This document shows, one piece after another, positions 32,176-43,405 of a stretch of 64,000 bases of DNA (position 1 is its first letter; each line of letters opens with the position of its first letter). Source of the stretch: Pyropia haitanensis (lineage: Eukaryota > Rhodophyta > Bangiophyceae > Bangiales > Bangiaceae); the NCBI GenBank assembly GCA_008729055.1, contig SDUX01000006.1, positions 3,274,842-3,338,841 of the forward strand, read 5' to 3'. Under the pieces are notes generated by a model. The model saw only the letters and a program-made list of their open reading frames with translations, searched no databases and was not told the origin of the DNA. The position numbers and the translations under genes were made by a program.

Positions 32176-32640
32176 TCAGTACCAGCCGTAGCCCCAGCCG
32201 CCGTACCCCCCCCAGCCGCCATACCCCGGGTAACCCCAGCCGCCGTACCCCCCCCAGCCGTACCCCGGGTAGCCCCAGCCCCAGCCCCCGTAGCCGAGCC
32301 CATGCCGGCCCTGCGGGGCGGGGCCGTCCCCGCCGGGGCCGCCCGGCCCGCCCGGCCCGCCCGGCCCACCGCGCGCGGGGGGACCACCACGCCCACCGGC
32401 GGGCGGGCCCTCCCCGCCCTGCGCCTGACGGGCGACCGTGTCCAGGTGCTCGGCCTCCTCCGCCTCGCGGGGGTAGTTGGCGTAGGCCGCCGCCGCCACG
32501 GGCGGCAGCGCCGCCGCCGCGGCCATGGCGGGCGGGGGTGCGCCCATCATGGCGGGGTGCGGGGGGGGCGCCGCCGCCACGCCCGACGCCATCACCATGG
32601 TCGTGGCCGCCACGGCCGCGGCAGCGGTGGTGTACTTCAT
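32176..32640 (-). CDS. Secreted Gly/Tyr/Trp-rich repeat protein
   Basis: An intronless 154-residue frame from ATG at 32640 to TGA at 32178-32176. The N-terminus MKYTTAAAAVAATTMVMASG is a good signal peptide, with likely cleavage after the VAAA near residue 24. Next comes an Ala/Pro-rich segment with a short charged helix (YPREAEEAEHLDTV), then a GPGGPGGPGG collagen-like stretch, then a C-terminus built from GYGGWG/YPGYG units ending GYGWY. Gly/Tyr/Trp-rich secreted proteins are commonly structural and can cross-link through aromatic residues in cell walls or cuticles; that role here is inference. I do not recognise a named family. Codon use resembles neighbouring genes. Confidence 0.65.
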   Translation of the reverse strand: MKYTTAAAAVAATTMVMASGVAAAPPPHPAMMGAPPPAMAAAAALPPVAAAAYANYPREAEEAEHLDTVARQAQGGEGPPAGGRGGPPARGGPGGPGGPGGPGGDGPAPQGRHGLGYGGWGWGYPGYGWGGYGGWGYPGYGGWGGYGGWGYGWY

Positions 32641-34525
32641 CTTGGCCTCCCGTTCGTTCGCGCGGGGGGGGGGGGGGGAAGGTGGCGCGGAACCAAGCTT
32701 GGGCCCCGAGGCGGCGGCGCTGGCGGGGGTGTGGAGGGTGTGGAGGCGGGTTGCTTGGCGTGGGGAGGTGGGCGAGGCTATCCGGGAGGGCGTGGCCGGT
32801 GGAGTGGCGGTGAGGTGGGTTGGGTTGGGTGCTCTGGTCGGGAACAGCCTCTTCGGTGGGGCGGGGTCCCCTTTTATGCCCCCCACCAGCCACCCAGCCG
32901 GCGGGCGGGAGGGCGTGACGGCCCGTGCCGGCGCGGCACGGAGGAGCAGCCCGTGCCGGTGCGGGCGCACCGCCCACGTGCCGTCCCGTCGCGGCACGGG
33001 CACAGCCCGTACCCGCGCCGCCGCCGACAGCCGCGCGACGCCGTCCGAGCGCGCCGCGCGCCGGGGCAAGCCGCCCGCCACCCCCCCCTCGCGGGGAACG
33101 CCACTCGTGCTGTCCCCCGCCCGCCCGCCGTGGCTCAGAAGCAGACGGCCACGCCACGCACGCCCGCGGCGCAAACCTGGTGGGGGGATGCCCACACCCG
33201 TCGTTTGGGTGGTCTGCGCCGCCGCCAGGCGGGGCGGGGGGCGGATGGAAGGGGGAAGGGGCGGCCAGCGGCAGTGGGCTGGAGGGGGGAAGGGGAGGAC
33301 AGCGGCGGCGGGGTGCACCGGCGCAGAGGCGGTGAGTTGGAAGGAGAACAGGGGCGGCAGCTGCGGTGAGGGGGACCCTCACGAGGGAGGGCGCCCCATG
33401 GATGGGGCGGGCCGTGCCGGCTTATTGAATGGGCAATGAGGGGGGGGAGGGGGGGGCGGTCGGGCGGGCCGCAAGGCACCCATGGTTCACGAGGATAAGG
33501 TGGAGGGGGGGGGGGTTGGGCGGGTGGAGGGGGCGGCGCGGGGGACCCTCACGGGGGAGGGTGGCCCATGGGCGGGGGATGGCGCGGGCCGGCTCATAGA
33601 ATGAGGGGGATGCGGCGGGGGGAAGCGCCAAGTGCGGGGGGGGGGTGCACACACGCGGTTCACGAGAGGCAGCAGGAGGCGCGGGGGGTGGGAGGGGATG
33701 TAGGCGTCAACGAACAAGGGCGAGGGCGGAGGCGGCCACGTGCGCTGGCCGCCTGCGTGCCATACGCCGGGCGAGGGGGAGGGCACTGGCGGGAGTGGCG
33801 GCCGACAGTCACCGGGCACGGTGCGTGGGCGTGGGTGGGCCTCACCGTGCCCGTGGTCTGCTAGCCTGTCGGACGGGAGCGCTCTTGGTGCTCGGGTGCG
33901 ATGTGAAGCGCATCGTCAGACTTCCACCTGCCAGTCAGAAATGGGAGCGCAAGCAACAGAGTTGCGGAGAGGACAGACAAACTCCAACCGATTGTATTTG
34001 ACAGCACCACAGCCGCTGTCATCGAAATTCCACCATGGGACAAGAGTGGAGAAGGGCAGTACGAGATCACCACGTGTGAAGGGGACTCGGCGGGACGACG
34101 CGGCTGAGCGCGGCCTACGTCGTTGACAATTCCATCCTCGTGAGGGAAATGGCACGCATCATACTGTGTGCGCCACCGCCGTTTGGCCCACCACGGCTAC
34201 GCAGTGTAAGGCTGGGCGATGCCGCCCCTTTTTTGCAGCGCCCACGCCGCCTGGGCCCGCCGACGCTGATTGGGCGGGGGGGCAGCCGGCATTGGCCGCC
34301 GCCGACAGCACCTACCGCGACGCGGCGCGGCGACGCTCACGGCCAAGCCCGAGAGAGAGCCGTAGACGCACCGCCGCTCCACCCACCCGTCCCCTCCCCC
34401 CCCGCCCGTGCCCCTCTGACCGGCGCCGCCCTCCCCGCAGGTCCCCATCCCCTGGCCGCCTGCATCTGCCCGTGCGCGCGTGACTTTGTGTGCTCCCCAC
34501 CGGTTGCCCCCGATTCCCTGTCATC
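32641..34525. other. Divergent intergenic region with a tandem duplication
   Basis: Lies between the secreted protein gene (-) and VDAC (+). A duplicated block occurs at 33371-33667. About 33880-34150 is less GC-rich. A small minus-strand frame with a hydrophobic segment at 33861-34073 is not supported by any motif. The VDAC promoter should lie in the last few hundred bases. Confidence 0.5.
33371..33667. repeat. Diverged tandem duplication, about 170-bp period
   Basis: Two copies start with GGGGACCCTCACG.GGGAGGG (33371 and 33541), share CCCATG, CGGGCCG and GGCT(T/C)AT.GAATG, and end with GGTTCACGAG (near 33484 and 33658). They differ by substitutions and G-run lengths. Confidence 0.75.
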
Positions 34526-36005
34526 ATGCCGATTTTGTACGCGGACCTGGGCAAGGTTGCCAAGAGTAGGTTGGTGGCGCCGCGCCTGCGTTTTGCGGCG
34601 GGGGAGATGCGGCCGACCGGCTAGTGGGGATCGGGCGACTAGATGGCTGGATGACTGGGTGGGGGTCGTCGTCTGGTCGCCTCGCCTGGCGCACGCACTG
34701 GCTTGATCCGCTGTGCTGAGTGTTGGATGCTGTCATCGGCACGCCCAGGCGGCGATCCGTTCCCCTCACGGCCTCACGTCTGGTGTATCGTCGCTGGCGG
34801 GTGGGGTTGGCGGTGGGCTGTTCCCTGCGCACGCTCCCGTGGCCGCCAGTGTGGCGGGATCGCACTGCCAGGCTGGCGTGGCCGTCGAGGCCAGTCGGCA
34901 GCTCCCAGTGTTGGACGTGGCCCTTGGCTCGCTCCCCGTTGTTTCCCTTCCACGCTGTGGTCCGCTCCACACTGTTGCCCGTCTGGGCATTTTTGTCGGC
35001 CTGTTTGAATGCGCGCCGGATCCAGGGGCTGTGCTACCCTGGACGTGTTGCGTCCCGCTGTGACAGCGCATACTGACTCGTTAGCTTGTGTCGTCCTTGT
35101 GTGTGTGCCCCTGTGATTCCTCCCTCCCTCGTGTGCCTGTTGTGTGTGTGATCTGTCGTGACTGTTGCTGCCCGTACCGTTGTGCCTGCCCGCGTCGCTG
35201 TCGGTACCCCACAGAGCTGCTGAACGATGACTACATTGCGGACCGGAAGCTGCAGGTGAAGACCACCACCGCCAGCGGCGTCACCTACACCGCCACTGGC
35301 GTGCAGTCTGCGAAGAATGATGAGATGGACGGCGATCTGACCGTCAAGGCCAACATCAGTGGCAACAGCGTGACGACCAAGCTCTTCACCAGCGGCAAGG
35401 CCACGGCCGAGACGACGCTCGACCGCCTGGGCGTGGACGGCCTAGCGCTCAAGCTCAAGGCCGCCCTCGCGCATGACGCCATCTCGGGCCTCGCCACTGC
35501 CGAGTTTATGAACAAGGGCGTGTCGGTCACCCTCCAGTCCTCCCTCACCACCTCCCCCGTCGTGGACGCGTCGGTGGTGATTGCGCACGCCGGGTGGCGG
35601 CTGGGCGCGACGACCAGCTTTGCGACCGAGGCCAAGGGCCTGACGGGCGCCAACGCGACGCTCGCGTACGCGGACGGCGGGGAGAGCGAGGTGACGGCGA
35701 CGCTGCTGAACCAGGCGACCGCGGCGGTGGTGTCCTACTCGCACATGGTGCGCCCGGGCTTTGCGGTTGCCGCGCAGTTTGCGTACGACCAGCCAACCAA
35801 GGAGTGCGTGGTGACGGCGGGGACCAAGACGGCGCTGCCGGGCGGCGGGTGGGCCAAGGTGAAGCTCGACTCGCTCGGCGCCATGTCCCTCGCGTTCATC
35901 CACGAGGTGCGGCCGGGGACGACGATGGTGCTGTCCTCCCGGGTGGGGCTCAAGGACGGGCCCAAGGGGCCCCCGAAGCTGGGCCTGTCGCTGGTGGTGG
36001 AGTAA
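34526..36005 (+). CDS. VDAC: Voltage-dependent anion channel (mitochondrial porin)
   Basis: The main metabolite pore of the mitochondrial outer membrane, a 19-strand beta-barrel with an N-terminal helix. Exon 1 is only 40 bases (34526-34565, MPILYADLGKVAK); the intron is 34566-35214 (649 nt, GTAGGT...CAG, phase 1); exon 2 is 35215-36005. The product has 276 residues, the normal VDAC length. The N-terminal YADLGK..K.LLN.DY motif is typical, followed by alternating beta strands such as LQVKTTTASGVTYTATG. The C-terminus ends LGLSLVVE, the usual final strand. No internal signal or truncation is seen. The tiny first exon with an intron right after the helix codons is a feature of this gene here, also seen as 5'-biased introns in neighbours. 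Confidence 0.92.
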
Positions 36006-36901
36006 GGGCCTGCTGGGGTTGGCATGGCGCGCGCGCGCGCGTGCGCCGGGGGCTGTGGGTGGTCACCCGGTGGACCCCCCACCCTACCACCGCCACCCAG
36101 CGGTGGGTGGTGAGGGCGCTGGGGACTCGCCCCAGTCCAGTGTTGTAAATGTGTGGACGGGGTCTGTGCGCGTCTGCCCCTTTTTGGGTGGGGAGGCCGG
36201 AGCGCTGTGCCGCCGCGTTTTCCCGGCTCCCGCGGTGCTTGTGCGGGTGCTCTGCGTCGGGTTGCTTCCGAGGGTGAAACGCGCGAGCGGTGTCGCCTTC
36301 CCCCGCCCCCCCACCACCCGCCGTGTTGCGGTTTTTTTCTTTGGCTGGTAGATTGCTGCCACCGTTTCGGACTGTTGGCCAGGGGCGGGGCCGGAACCTT
36401 CTCTCGTTGTTCCATGTGTCTTTTTCCTTTTTTTTGTGGCCACCCCTTCGTGTGGCCGAGTCGTGTGTACTTTTCTTCTTCTTTGGTAGGTCTTGTTGAT
36501 GTGCGCTCGTCCCGTGTTGCTGGCGCCTCGGGCGTTGCCCCCCGGTCGGGCACAGTCCCTACCTCCGTGGCAGCCTCTGGCGCCGGTCGCAATCCTCCAT
36601 CTCGTTGGCTGTGGCCGGCGGCAGACAGGCGCACCGCGTGACGCTCACATCGTCCGTCCCTGCCAGGGGGAGGAGTCGCGAGCGGCCTGTCCCCCGCCGG
36701 CCGCACGTCGCGCTCCGGTTGCGACGCCAACGGCGTGCACGGGCCGCGTGCCGTCCAACGCGCCGGGCGTGCCCCTCGCCCAACTGGGGACCCCGCCGGC
36801 AGCTGCCGCAAACTCCGAGTGAACCGTCGGTGACCGCACCCGCCGCCGGAGATGGCACCTGCCACCGGCAGTGGGCGCGTTAGCCGCCGTCTGCTGGCGC
36901 G
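36006..36901. other. Convergent intergenic region
   Basis: Lies between the VDAC 3' end (+) and the 3' end of an Ala-rich gene (-). Contains several T-rich stretches (36330-36350, 36420-36440, 36470-36490) that may belong to 3' UTR or polyadenylation regions. No gene is seen. Confidence 0.5.
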
Positions 36902-38978
36902 TCAGCCGCCGCCGTCCCCACCCCCCCCCCCCTCGCCCCCCCCCCTCGTCCTCCACGCCACGGAGGATGGCGTCGACGCGCTCGTCAATCGCCGCCACCG
37001 CCTCGGCGTCGTCCCCCAGGCCGTCCGCGGCGGCCATGTACATCTCCACCGCGTCGGCCGATAGGCCCACCCCGTACACCCGCGCGCGCTCGTCCACCAG
37101 CCGCGCCGCGAGCGCCGCCACCCGCGCCATGGCCATCCCCTCCTCCTCCCCGCCGCCGCCGCCGCCACCGCCGCCGCCGCCGCCCCCAACGCCCCCCCCC
37201 CCCCGCCTCCGGCCGCGTCGCCCCCCTCGTCGGCAACGCCGCTGAGCAGCGCCTCGCACGCGGCGAGGCCCGCGTCGAGACCGCCGACGCCCTCGCCGGC
37301 CATGCCGCCCAGCGCGGCGGCGGCGGCGTGCGCGGCCAGCAGCCGCGCGTGCGCCGTGTCGACGGGCGACGCCGCCAGCGGCCCGCCAATGCTGCTGCTG
37401 CGGCTGCCGCCGCCACCCCCGCCACCACCACCGCCGCCGCCACCACCGCTGCCGCCGCCGCCGCCGCCGCCGCCGCCGACGCCGCCGCCGCGGTCGCCGC
37501 CGCCGCCGCCGCCGCCTCCACCGCCGCCGCCACCCGTTGGCCCCAGCAGCTCCCACAGCAGCGGCGCGGCCGCCCCATAGTCGCCCTCAAAGAGCGCGGC
37601 GGCGGCAACCGACAGCGCCGCGTCGGCCCAGACGGTCGGGTGGAGGTCCCGGGAGAGCGCCGCGAGCGCCGCCCGCGCGTGGCGGCCCGCCTCGGCGGGC
37701 GGTCGCGGCGGCGACGCGTCCGCCGCCACCGACGCCATGTGGATGAGCGTCGTCGCGCGCTCCACCGCCTGGCCGCCGCCGGCAAACGCGGCGAGCGCAG
37801 ACGCGTAGAGGTCGGCCGCCTCGGCCAGCAGCGGGTGCACCTGCACCGGGGGGGCGGCCGCCGCGGACGCGTCGGGCGGGCCGCCGGGCCCGCCGCCGCC
37901 GCCGCCGTCGGGCGCGTGCTGCCGCCGCAGCCGCAGCCAGCGGGTGTGCACGTGGAGGCCCAGGTTGGCGCGCAGGCGCGCCGCCTCGGCGGCGGCGCCA
38001 ATCGACGGGCTCCGGTACAGCCGCCGCCCGCGGTGCGGCGACGGACTGCCGCCGCCGCCGTCGCTACCGCCGCCACCGCCGCCGTGGCCACCCGCAACAA
38101 CGACGGCACCCGCCCCAGGCGACCGGGCGCCCGCGTAGGGCGTCGCGTGGGTGAGCTCCTCCTCGATCGCGACCGCGCCAATCGACGAAAAGAGGTCATC
38201 GCCAGCGGCGTCGGCCGCCGCCCACGCGCCGTGCGTGTGCTCCCCACGCTCCCGCAGCGGCGACTTGGCCACCGGGCTCGGCGACGGGGGCGCCCCCCCC
38301 CCAGCGCCCCCCAAGCCCATCACCACCGCGCCCGCTCCCCCCCCCCCCGCCGCCTCCTCCTCCTCCTCCTCCTCCCCCGCCACGGCCAGCGCGTCACGGA
38401 TAAAGCGCTCGGCCTTGCTCATCCCTGCTCGCGCGCCGCGGCCGCCGCCACCGCCACCAACGCCACCCCCTCCCCCATCCCCGCCCACCCCCCCCCCGAC
38501 GACGACGGCCCGCGGCTAAACGTGCGGGCCATCGCCCCCTCCGCGGCGACCGGCGAGAAGCGGCGGAGCGCATCCGCCGCCGCTGCCGTGCGCCACCGCG
38601 CGAGCACCCCGTCCAGCGCCTCCCCCCGCGCGGCGGCGAGTAGCCGCAGCACCGCCGCCCGCGACGGCCCGACGGTCGTGCGGACGCTGAGGAGGGCGGT
38701 GGCGAGGCGGCCGCCGGAGGGGGGGTGCCGCGCCGCGTGCGCAAGCGCCGCCCGGGGAAGGGGGTACCGCCGCCGCCGCTGCCGGGAGGGGGCGGGCGAG
38801 GAAGGGGGGGGGGGGGAGGGGGGGGGGGCCGCGTGGTGAGGGCGGGCGTGGTCGCCCGCGGCGAGGCCGCTGCCGCCGCCGCCGCCGCCGGGGCGGCCGC
38901 TGGGGAGGGGGGGGCGGCGGCCGGGGGGGGAGGAGGGAGTGCCGCGGTGGAGCCAGCGCCACCGTCAGACGAGTACAT
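36902..38978 (-). CDS. Uncharacterised Ala-rich helical protein
   Basis: I do not recognise this gene. Conserved-looking helical sequence spans three frames on the minus strand. The upstream part starts MYSSDGGAG at ATG 38978, then continues in another frame with LATALLSVRTTVGPSRAAVLRLL and LDGVLARWRTAAAADALRRF (about 38700-38560). A second possible start is ATG 38422 (MSKAERFIRDALAVAGEEEE). Its frame encodes TPR-like helices: HPLLAEAADLYASALAAF, TTLIHMASVAAD, LHPTVWADAALSVAAAALFE and DTAHARLLAAHAAAAAL. After CCG-repeat-coded poly-Gly, a shifted frame gives MARVAALAARLVDERARVYG and VEMYMAAADGL ending near IDERVDAILRGVEDE. The stop is probably TGA at 36904-36902. One gene or two overlapping genes are both possible; an ATGA overlap occurs at 38422. 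Frame changes coincide with C runs. Confidence 0.5.
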
Positions 38979-40029
38979 GGTGGGGCGGCGGGAAAAAGAC
39001 AGGGGGAGACGGGAGCGGGTGGAGGTGACGGGAGCGAGACCCGTAGGTCCGAGACGGTGCCGCAAAGTCACAGCGGGCGGTCGTGGTGTGGGAACGATGT
39101 GCCGACTTGGTGGCATCCCGTGGCAAGAGCTCCAAAGGAGGGACCAATACCGCCATGTGTAAGCAAAAGAGACACCTGCCGCTCACCTATAATTCTTCTC
39201 AGTTGATGCTCCAATTCGTTCTAAATTCCATGTACTGACCCAAGTCTCGATGCTTTTGATCACTGGATGACACCCCCCCTGTTATCAAATCCCCCGCACG
39301 ATCTCTGGGAGGCGTTTGATCACATTTGGTCCGACCCCCCCACAGAGGGCATCCGCGAGTATTTGAATCTGGAGCGTCAGCCGAGCGTATAATTACTTTC
39401 TCTGTTGTGAATATACGCTTGAAAGCCCCTGGTCTCGATGCCTGATCCATCTCGCGCTCAACGGGACAGCTCGAATCCACCTCACCCATGCGAGGAGGAT
39501 CGTGCAAGGGCCTGCTGACCCTCGGGCCGGCACAAACACCGTGGTGTCCCGGAGCTCGGCGCCACCTTCCGCAGGGACGCCCGCCCAGTCTGTCTCGTCC
39601 CTGATGAACACGGCGTATCCGGCGTGGGGGTGACTGACAGCCCCCCCCCCCCCACCTCCCCGACCCCCTCCACCTGCACGCCCTTGAGCTGCGGTCCCTG
39701 TTGCTGCGGCGCTCGGCTGGGGGCTACGCCTCGCGGGCGGCAGGGTCGTGGCAGCCGCGACGGCGCGCGGCGGGCGCCGCTGCTGCCGCCCCGCGGGCTG
39801 CGGGCTGGCGGCGCCGCCTCCTCCTGCCCCCCGCCCGGGGGCGTCCGCCAGCGGCATGCACGCCCGTATTTACGTGGCGGCCAGGTCGTCGGCCCGACGA
39901 GCGGCAGGTCGCCGTCGCCGCTGTCGCACCCGACCACCCCACGGCCATCACGCACCCGCTCCCCCCCGGCTGCCGCTCTGACGCTCACCCCGCGCCTGCA
40001 TCTCCCCGCTTTTTCCGCTCGTCCCGACC
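38979..40029. other. Divergent intergenic region with AT-rich island
   Basis: Lies between the Ala-rich gene (-) and CAP (+). About 39170-39480 is markedly AT-richer, with no recognisable gene; it may be a transposon relic. 39640-40029 is GC-rich and should hold the CAP promoter. Confidence 0.5.
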
Positions 40030-41274
40030 ATGGTTGGCGCGCCCCCCCCCCCCCGCCCCCCCCGCCCCCCCCCCCGCGCCGGCCGCTGCCGACGGCGGCG
40101 GCGGCGGCGGCGGGGGCGGGGAGGATGTGGCCGCCGCGCTCTTTGCGTCGATCAACGCGCTCGGCTCGGACGGCGTGCGGGCGGGGCTGAAAAAGGCCAC
40201 CAAGGGGCCCGTCAATGCGGACGCGCCGGCGCCCGCGCCGGCGTCGGCGGCGGCGGCGGCGGCCAAGCCGGTCGTCGCGCCTGGCGGGGGGGCGCCCAAG
40301 AAGACGTACCCGCCCAAGTGCCAACTTGCTGGTAACAAGTGGGCCGTCGAGTACCAGGAGGGCGCCAAAGAGTTGGTCGTGGAGGTGACGTCTATCAAGC
40401 AATCAGGTACGTTTCTGGAGGGGGGGGGGGGGCGAGTGACGCCTGGGTTGCCGTGGCCGTGGGGGCTCGCTTGGGCCGCGGCGATGGCGTTTACTGCCCG
40501 TCTATTCCCTGTGGTCGGGCGCGTTGCAGTGCGAGCAGGCACACGCGGCGGCGAGTGTCGACTGACACGTCACTGCTGCGTTTTTGCGACTGCGCCGCCG
40601 CGCCGCTGCTTCCCCATTCGATCCCTCTCCCGCTCTCTCGCGGCAGTCTATGTCTACAAGTGCAACAAGAGCACGCTGCAGATCAAGGGCAAGCCCAACA
40701 GCATCTGCATTGACGGGTGCTCTAAGGTAGGTGGCTCGCTGGGTGTGCTGTCTGGGATGTGGACGCCTTACGTTTGGACATCAGCGTGTGTGACGGCCGT
40801 CTTGTGGTGCGCTGGTCGCTGTGCTAGCACAATGATGGCCTTACATGGCCGGCTCAGGCATTTTGCCTCGCGCTGTAACCGCGTATGCTGATCCTCCCTG
40901 TTCTTTCCCTGCTCTGTTCAACCCTTGTTGTCTGTCGCCGTCCGTTCGCGGTCCCTCCCCCTTGTCACTTCCTTCAGGTGGACGTGGTTTTTGAGAACGC
41001 CCTCTCCACGTGCGATATCGTCAATAGCAAGGACGTCCAGATGCAGTGCACGGGTACAGCGCCGAGCATCAACATTGACGGCTGTGTGGCGATCACGTGT
41101 TATCTGTCGGCCGAGAGCTTTGAGACGGCGCACGTCATTACGAGCAAGTCGGCGGCAATCAACCTCATTGTGCCCGTTGGTGACGACATCAAGGAGACGC
41201 CCATCCCGGAGCAGTTCCTTACCAAGTATGTGAACGGCGCGTGGGTGACTGAGGCGGTCTCCCACGACGACTAA
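40030..41274 (+). CDS. Cyclase-associated protein, short form (actin-binding)
   Basis: CAP/Srv2 recycles actin monomers by swapping ADP for ATP through its C-terminal CARP domain. Exons: 40030-40406, 40647-40726 and 40978-41274, all GT-AG with matching phases (1, then 0). The first exon encodes a poly-Pro stretch, then LFASINALGSDGVRAGLKKATK, which matches the end of the CAP helical region and WH2-like LKKV motif. The CARP beta-helix follows: NKWAVEYQEG, VYVYKCNKSTLQIKGK, NSICIDGCSK, VVFENALSTCDIVNSKDVQ, INIDGC and a C-terminus IPEQFLTKYVNGAWVTE. The N-terminal adenylyl-cyclase-binding/HFD domain of yeast and animal CAP is absent, as in apicomplexan CAPs. The ATG at 40030 joins the main frame only if the 13-base C run at 40042-40054 differs in length, so the exact start is uncertain. 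Confidence 0.88.
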
Positions 41275-41743
41275 AGTTGGATTCCATATAACGAGACGGA
41301 TGAGCAGGAGCCAACTTCGACCCCTCACAGCTCTGCCGCATGAGCCTCTTTTGCTGTTATGTCTTCTCACAGACATGGTCCACCTCAGAAAGATAATATA
41401 TCTGTACTTTTTTGCAGCAGCGCTCGTACGTACCCAGCTGGAGAACAATTATAGCGCGTGCGAGCTCCAAAACAGAGGCACTTTTTCTGATGCTTTTCTC
41501 CAGCAGCGGCGCAGGTCAGCCTTCTGGCTCGCGGCGCTGCAGCAAAAAGTGTCAACATGCATATGGTAATGTGTTCCGACCGTCAGAAGACCCTCCTTCC
41601 GTCGTAGCAGTACTGGAGGGACTCGGCCGGAAGCGCAGGTGCGTGAAGAGAAACACCCGTTCACATCGATTTCCGCGAGTTGAAATCGCGGGAATCTGTT
41701 CGGACAAATGAGCTGAGGGCTGGGATCATGTCGGATGGGAGCA

Positions 41744-41790
41744 GCGCAGTGCAGCTTGGACCTGGATCCACCTCAAAGCCTCTTCAAGGC
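41744..41790 (-). repeat. Diverged inverted repeat, copy 1
   Basis: The reverse strand reads GCCTTGAAGAGGCTTTGAGG... and matches 43359-43405 on the plus strand at roughly 85-90% by eye. Both can be read as L.EA.RWI.VQ.AL in translation. Confidence 0.65.
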
Positions 41791-43358
41791 CTGATCCGGG
41801 CGGAAATCGGGCCCGGAGGCTTGAAGACCCCCTCCTGAAAGCACCGTAGGGCACGATTCCTTGAAGTGATCTTGATAAACCTTGATATGAACGTCTTTGC
41901 GGACGTGAACGAGGACGTGCGAGGTACCACAAGGTGCGCCAGAGACAGAGCTATACAGAGACGTGAGAAAGAGCCTGCACCGAGAAGAGTTTGGCGTTTT
42001 ATCAAGGAAATTCAAGCAAAATTCAACCGATCGATTAAGGGCGTCGCGTCCCGCTCTCCGCTTGAAGAGGTCGTGATCGCGCCTCTCTTAACCCAAGTAC
42101 GTCACTCGGCACGGTTTTCGACCGCTCGTGTGCCGAAGCAGTCCGGGTTTATGCCCTTGATTCTGGGCACTTGCGAAGCTCAACGGAGTTGATCTCGAGT
42201 GATACACCCTGTATCTCGCTTGTTTGATGAGTCTCTGTGGACTGCTTCCATCAAATGGACAGCGAAGTACGCGACCGTGCAGTCTCTGATGCTCCTTCCC
42301 CGACGCTGGATGGGTTCATTGATGCCGCAGCAGTCTGGCTACGGCATGCACTGCTGGCTCGGTCGGCGGAGTCACCTGAACCGGCACCAGCGTGCCGAGG
42401 ACTGTGTCGCGTGCAGCTTCAGTGCACACTCGCCTACGTCTCTGCCCCCCCCCCCCCCCCCTCCCCCCCCCCCCCCCAGCCTTCTCCTCACGGACACCTG
42501 AGCATCTGCTCCGTAAATTGTAGGCAACTGCTTCAGCTGCCACGCACTTGCCAGCACCAACGCCTACCCATGGCGCACCTCCTCCCCTGGCGCGACCGCG
42601 AATTTTCCGCTTCAACCCCCCCCCCCCCCCCCCCTCGTCGTCCCGATGCCTTCCGGCCACGCCTCCTCCTCCATTCCCAAACACCCCCTCCTGGCCGTCA
42701 CGGACGCCCCTCATCGCTCACCTCCTCCCCTGGCGCGTCCACCTCTTCCCGCACCCACCCCCCGCCAAACTTCCCGGTCCCCATGCCTGCCTGCGGCGCC
42801 CCTTTCTCTCGCCAAACCCCCTCCCCCCCCCAATCTTTCACTCCGCCCGATGCGCGGGGAAGTGGAGGGCGTCAGCGGTGAGGGTGGCTTCCCAAAAACG
42901 GAAAGCGGTCGTTTGCCACCGGAATGAACGGGATGAGAAGTGCGGGGGGGGCATACAGGACACTGGTGAATAGGCCGTGCGCGTGTGACGGACATCGTGT
43001 CGCTCGCTCTCTTGGCGATGACCGAAGCACGTGGGACAGGCCAGGGTTGTGGCCGGGGCCGTGTCGCCTTGCTCGGTTCCGTCAGACGCCTCCAACCCGG
43101 GGGTTGGGACCTCTTGTCGGCCGCAATCGGGCAGAGGTTCTCGCGCCGATGGGGACTGACATGGAGAGTTAAGAAGAGTTGGAATGTACTGGGGCCCTCC
43201 TTAACGCACGCCTAGCTCGACCTTAGTATCGTACTTCTTTGTATTGGCTACGCCACTAAGTGTGAAGATCGGACCTTAACTTGGCCGTGTCGCGGTGCGC
43301 GCGGCGCTTTGAAGAGGTACCTCTTCAAGGAAATTCAAGGCTGCTTCAACGCCTTCCG

Positions 43359-43405
43359 GCTTGGAGAGGCTGTGAGGTGGATCCTGGTGCAATGTGCACT
43401 GCGCA
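43359..43405 (+). repeat. Diverged inverted repeat, copy 2
   Basis: The plus strand reads GCTTGGAGAGGCTGTGAGG... and matches the reverse strand of 41744-41790, about 1.6 kb away. Preserved amino-acid similarity in one frame hints that the element once coded for protein. Confidence 0.65.

Noticed and set aside
33861..34073. A 70-codon minus-strand frame with a hydrophobic stretch
   Set aside because: Could be a small membrane protein, but it has no homology signal, no clear promoter and lies in a moderate-GC gap where such frames occur by chance.
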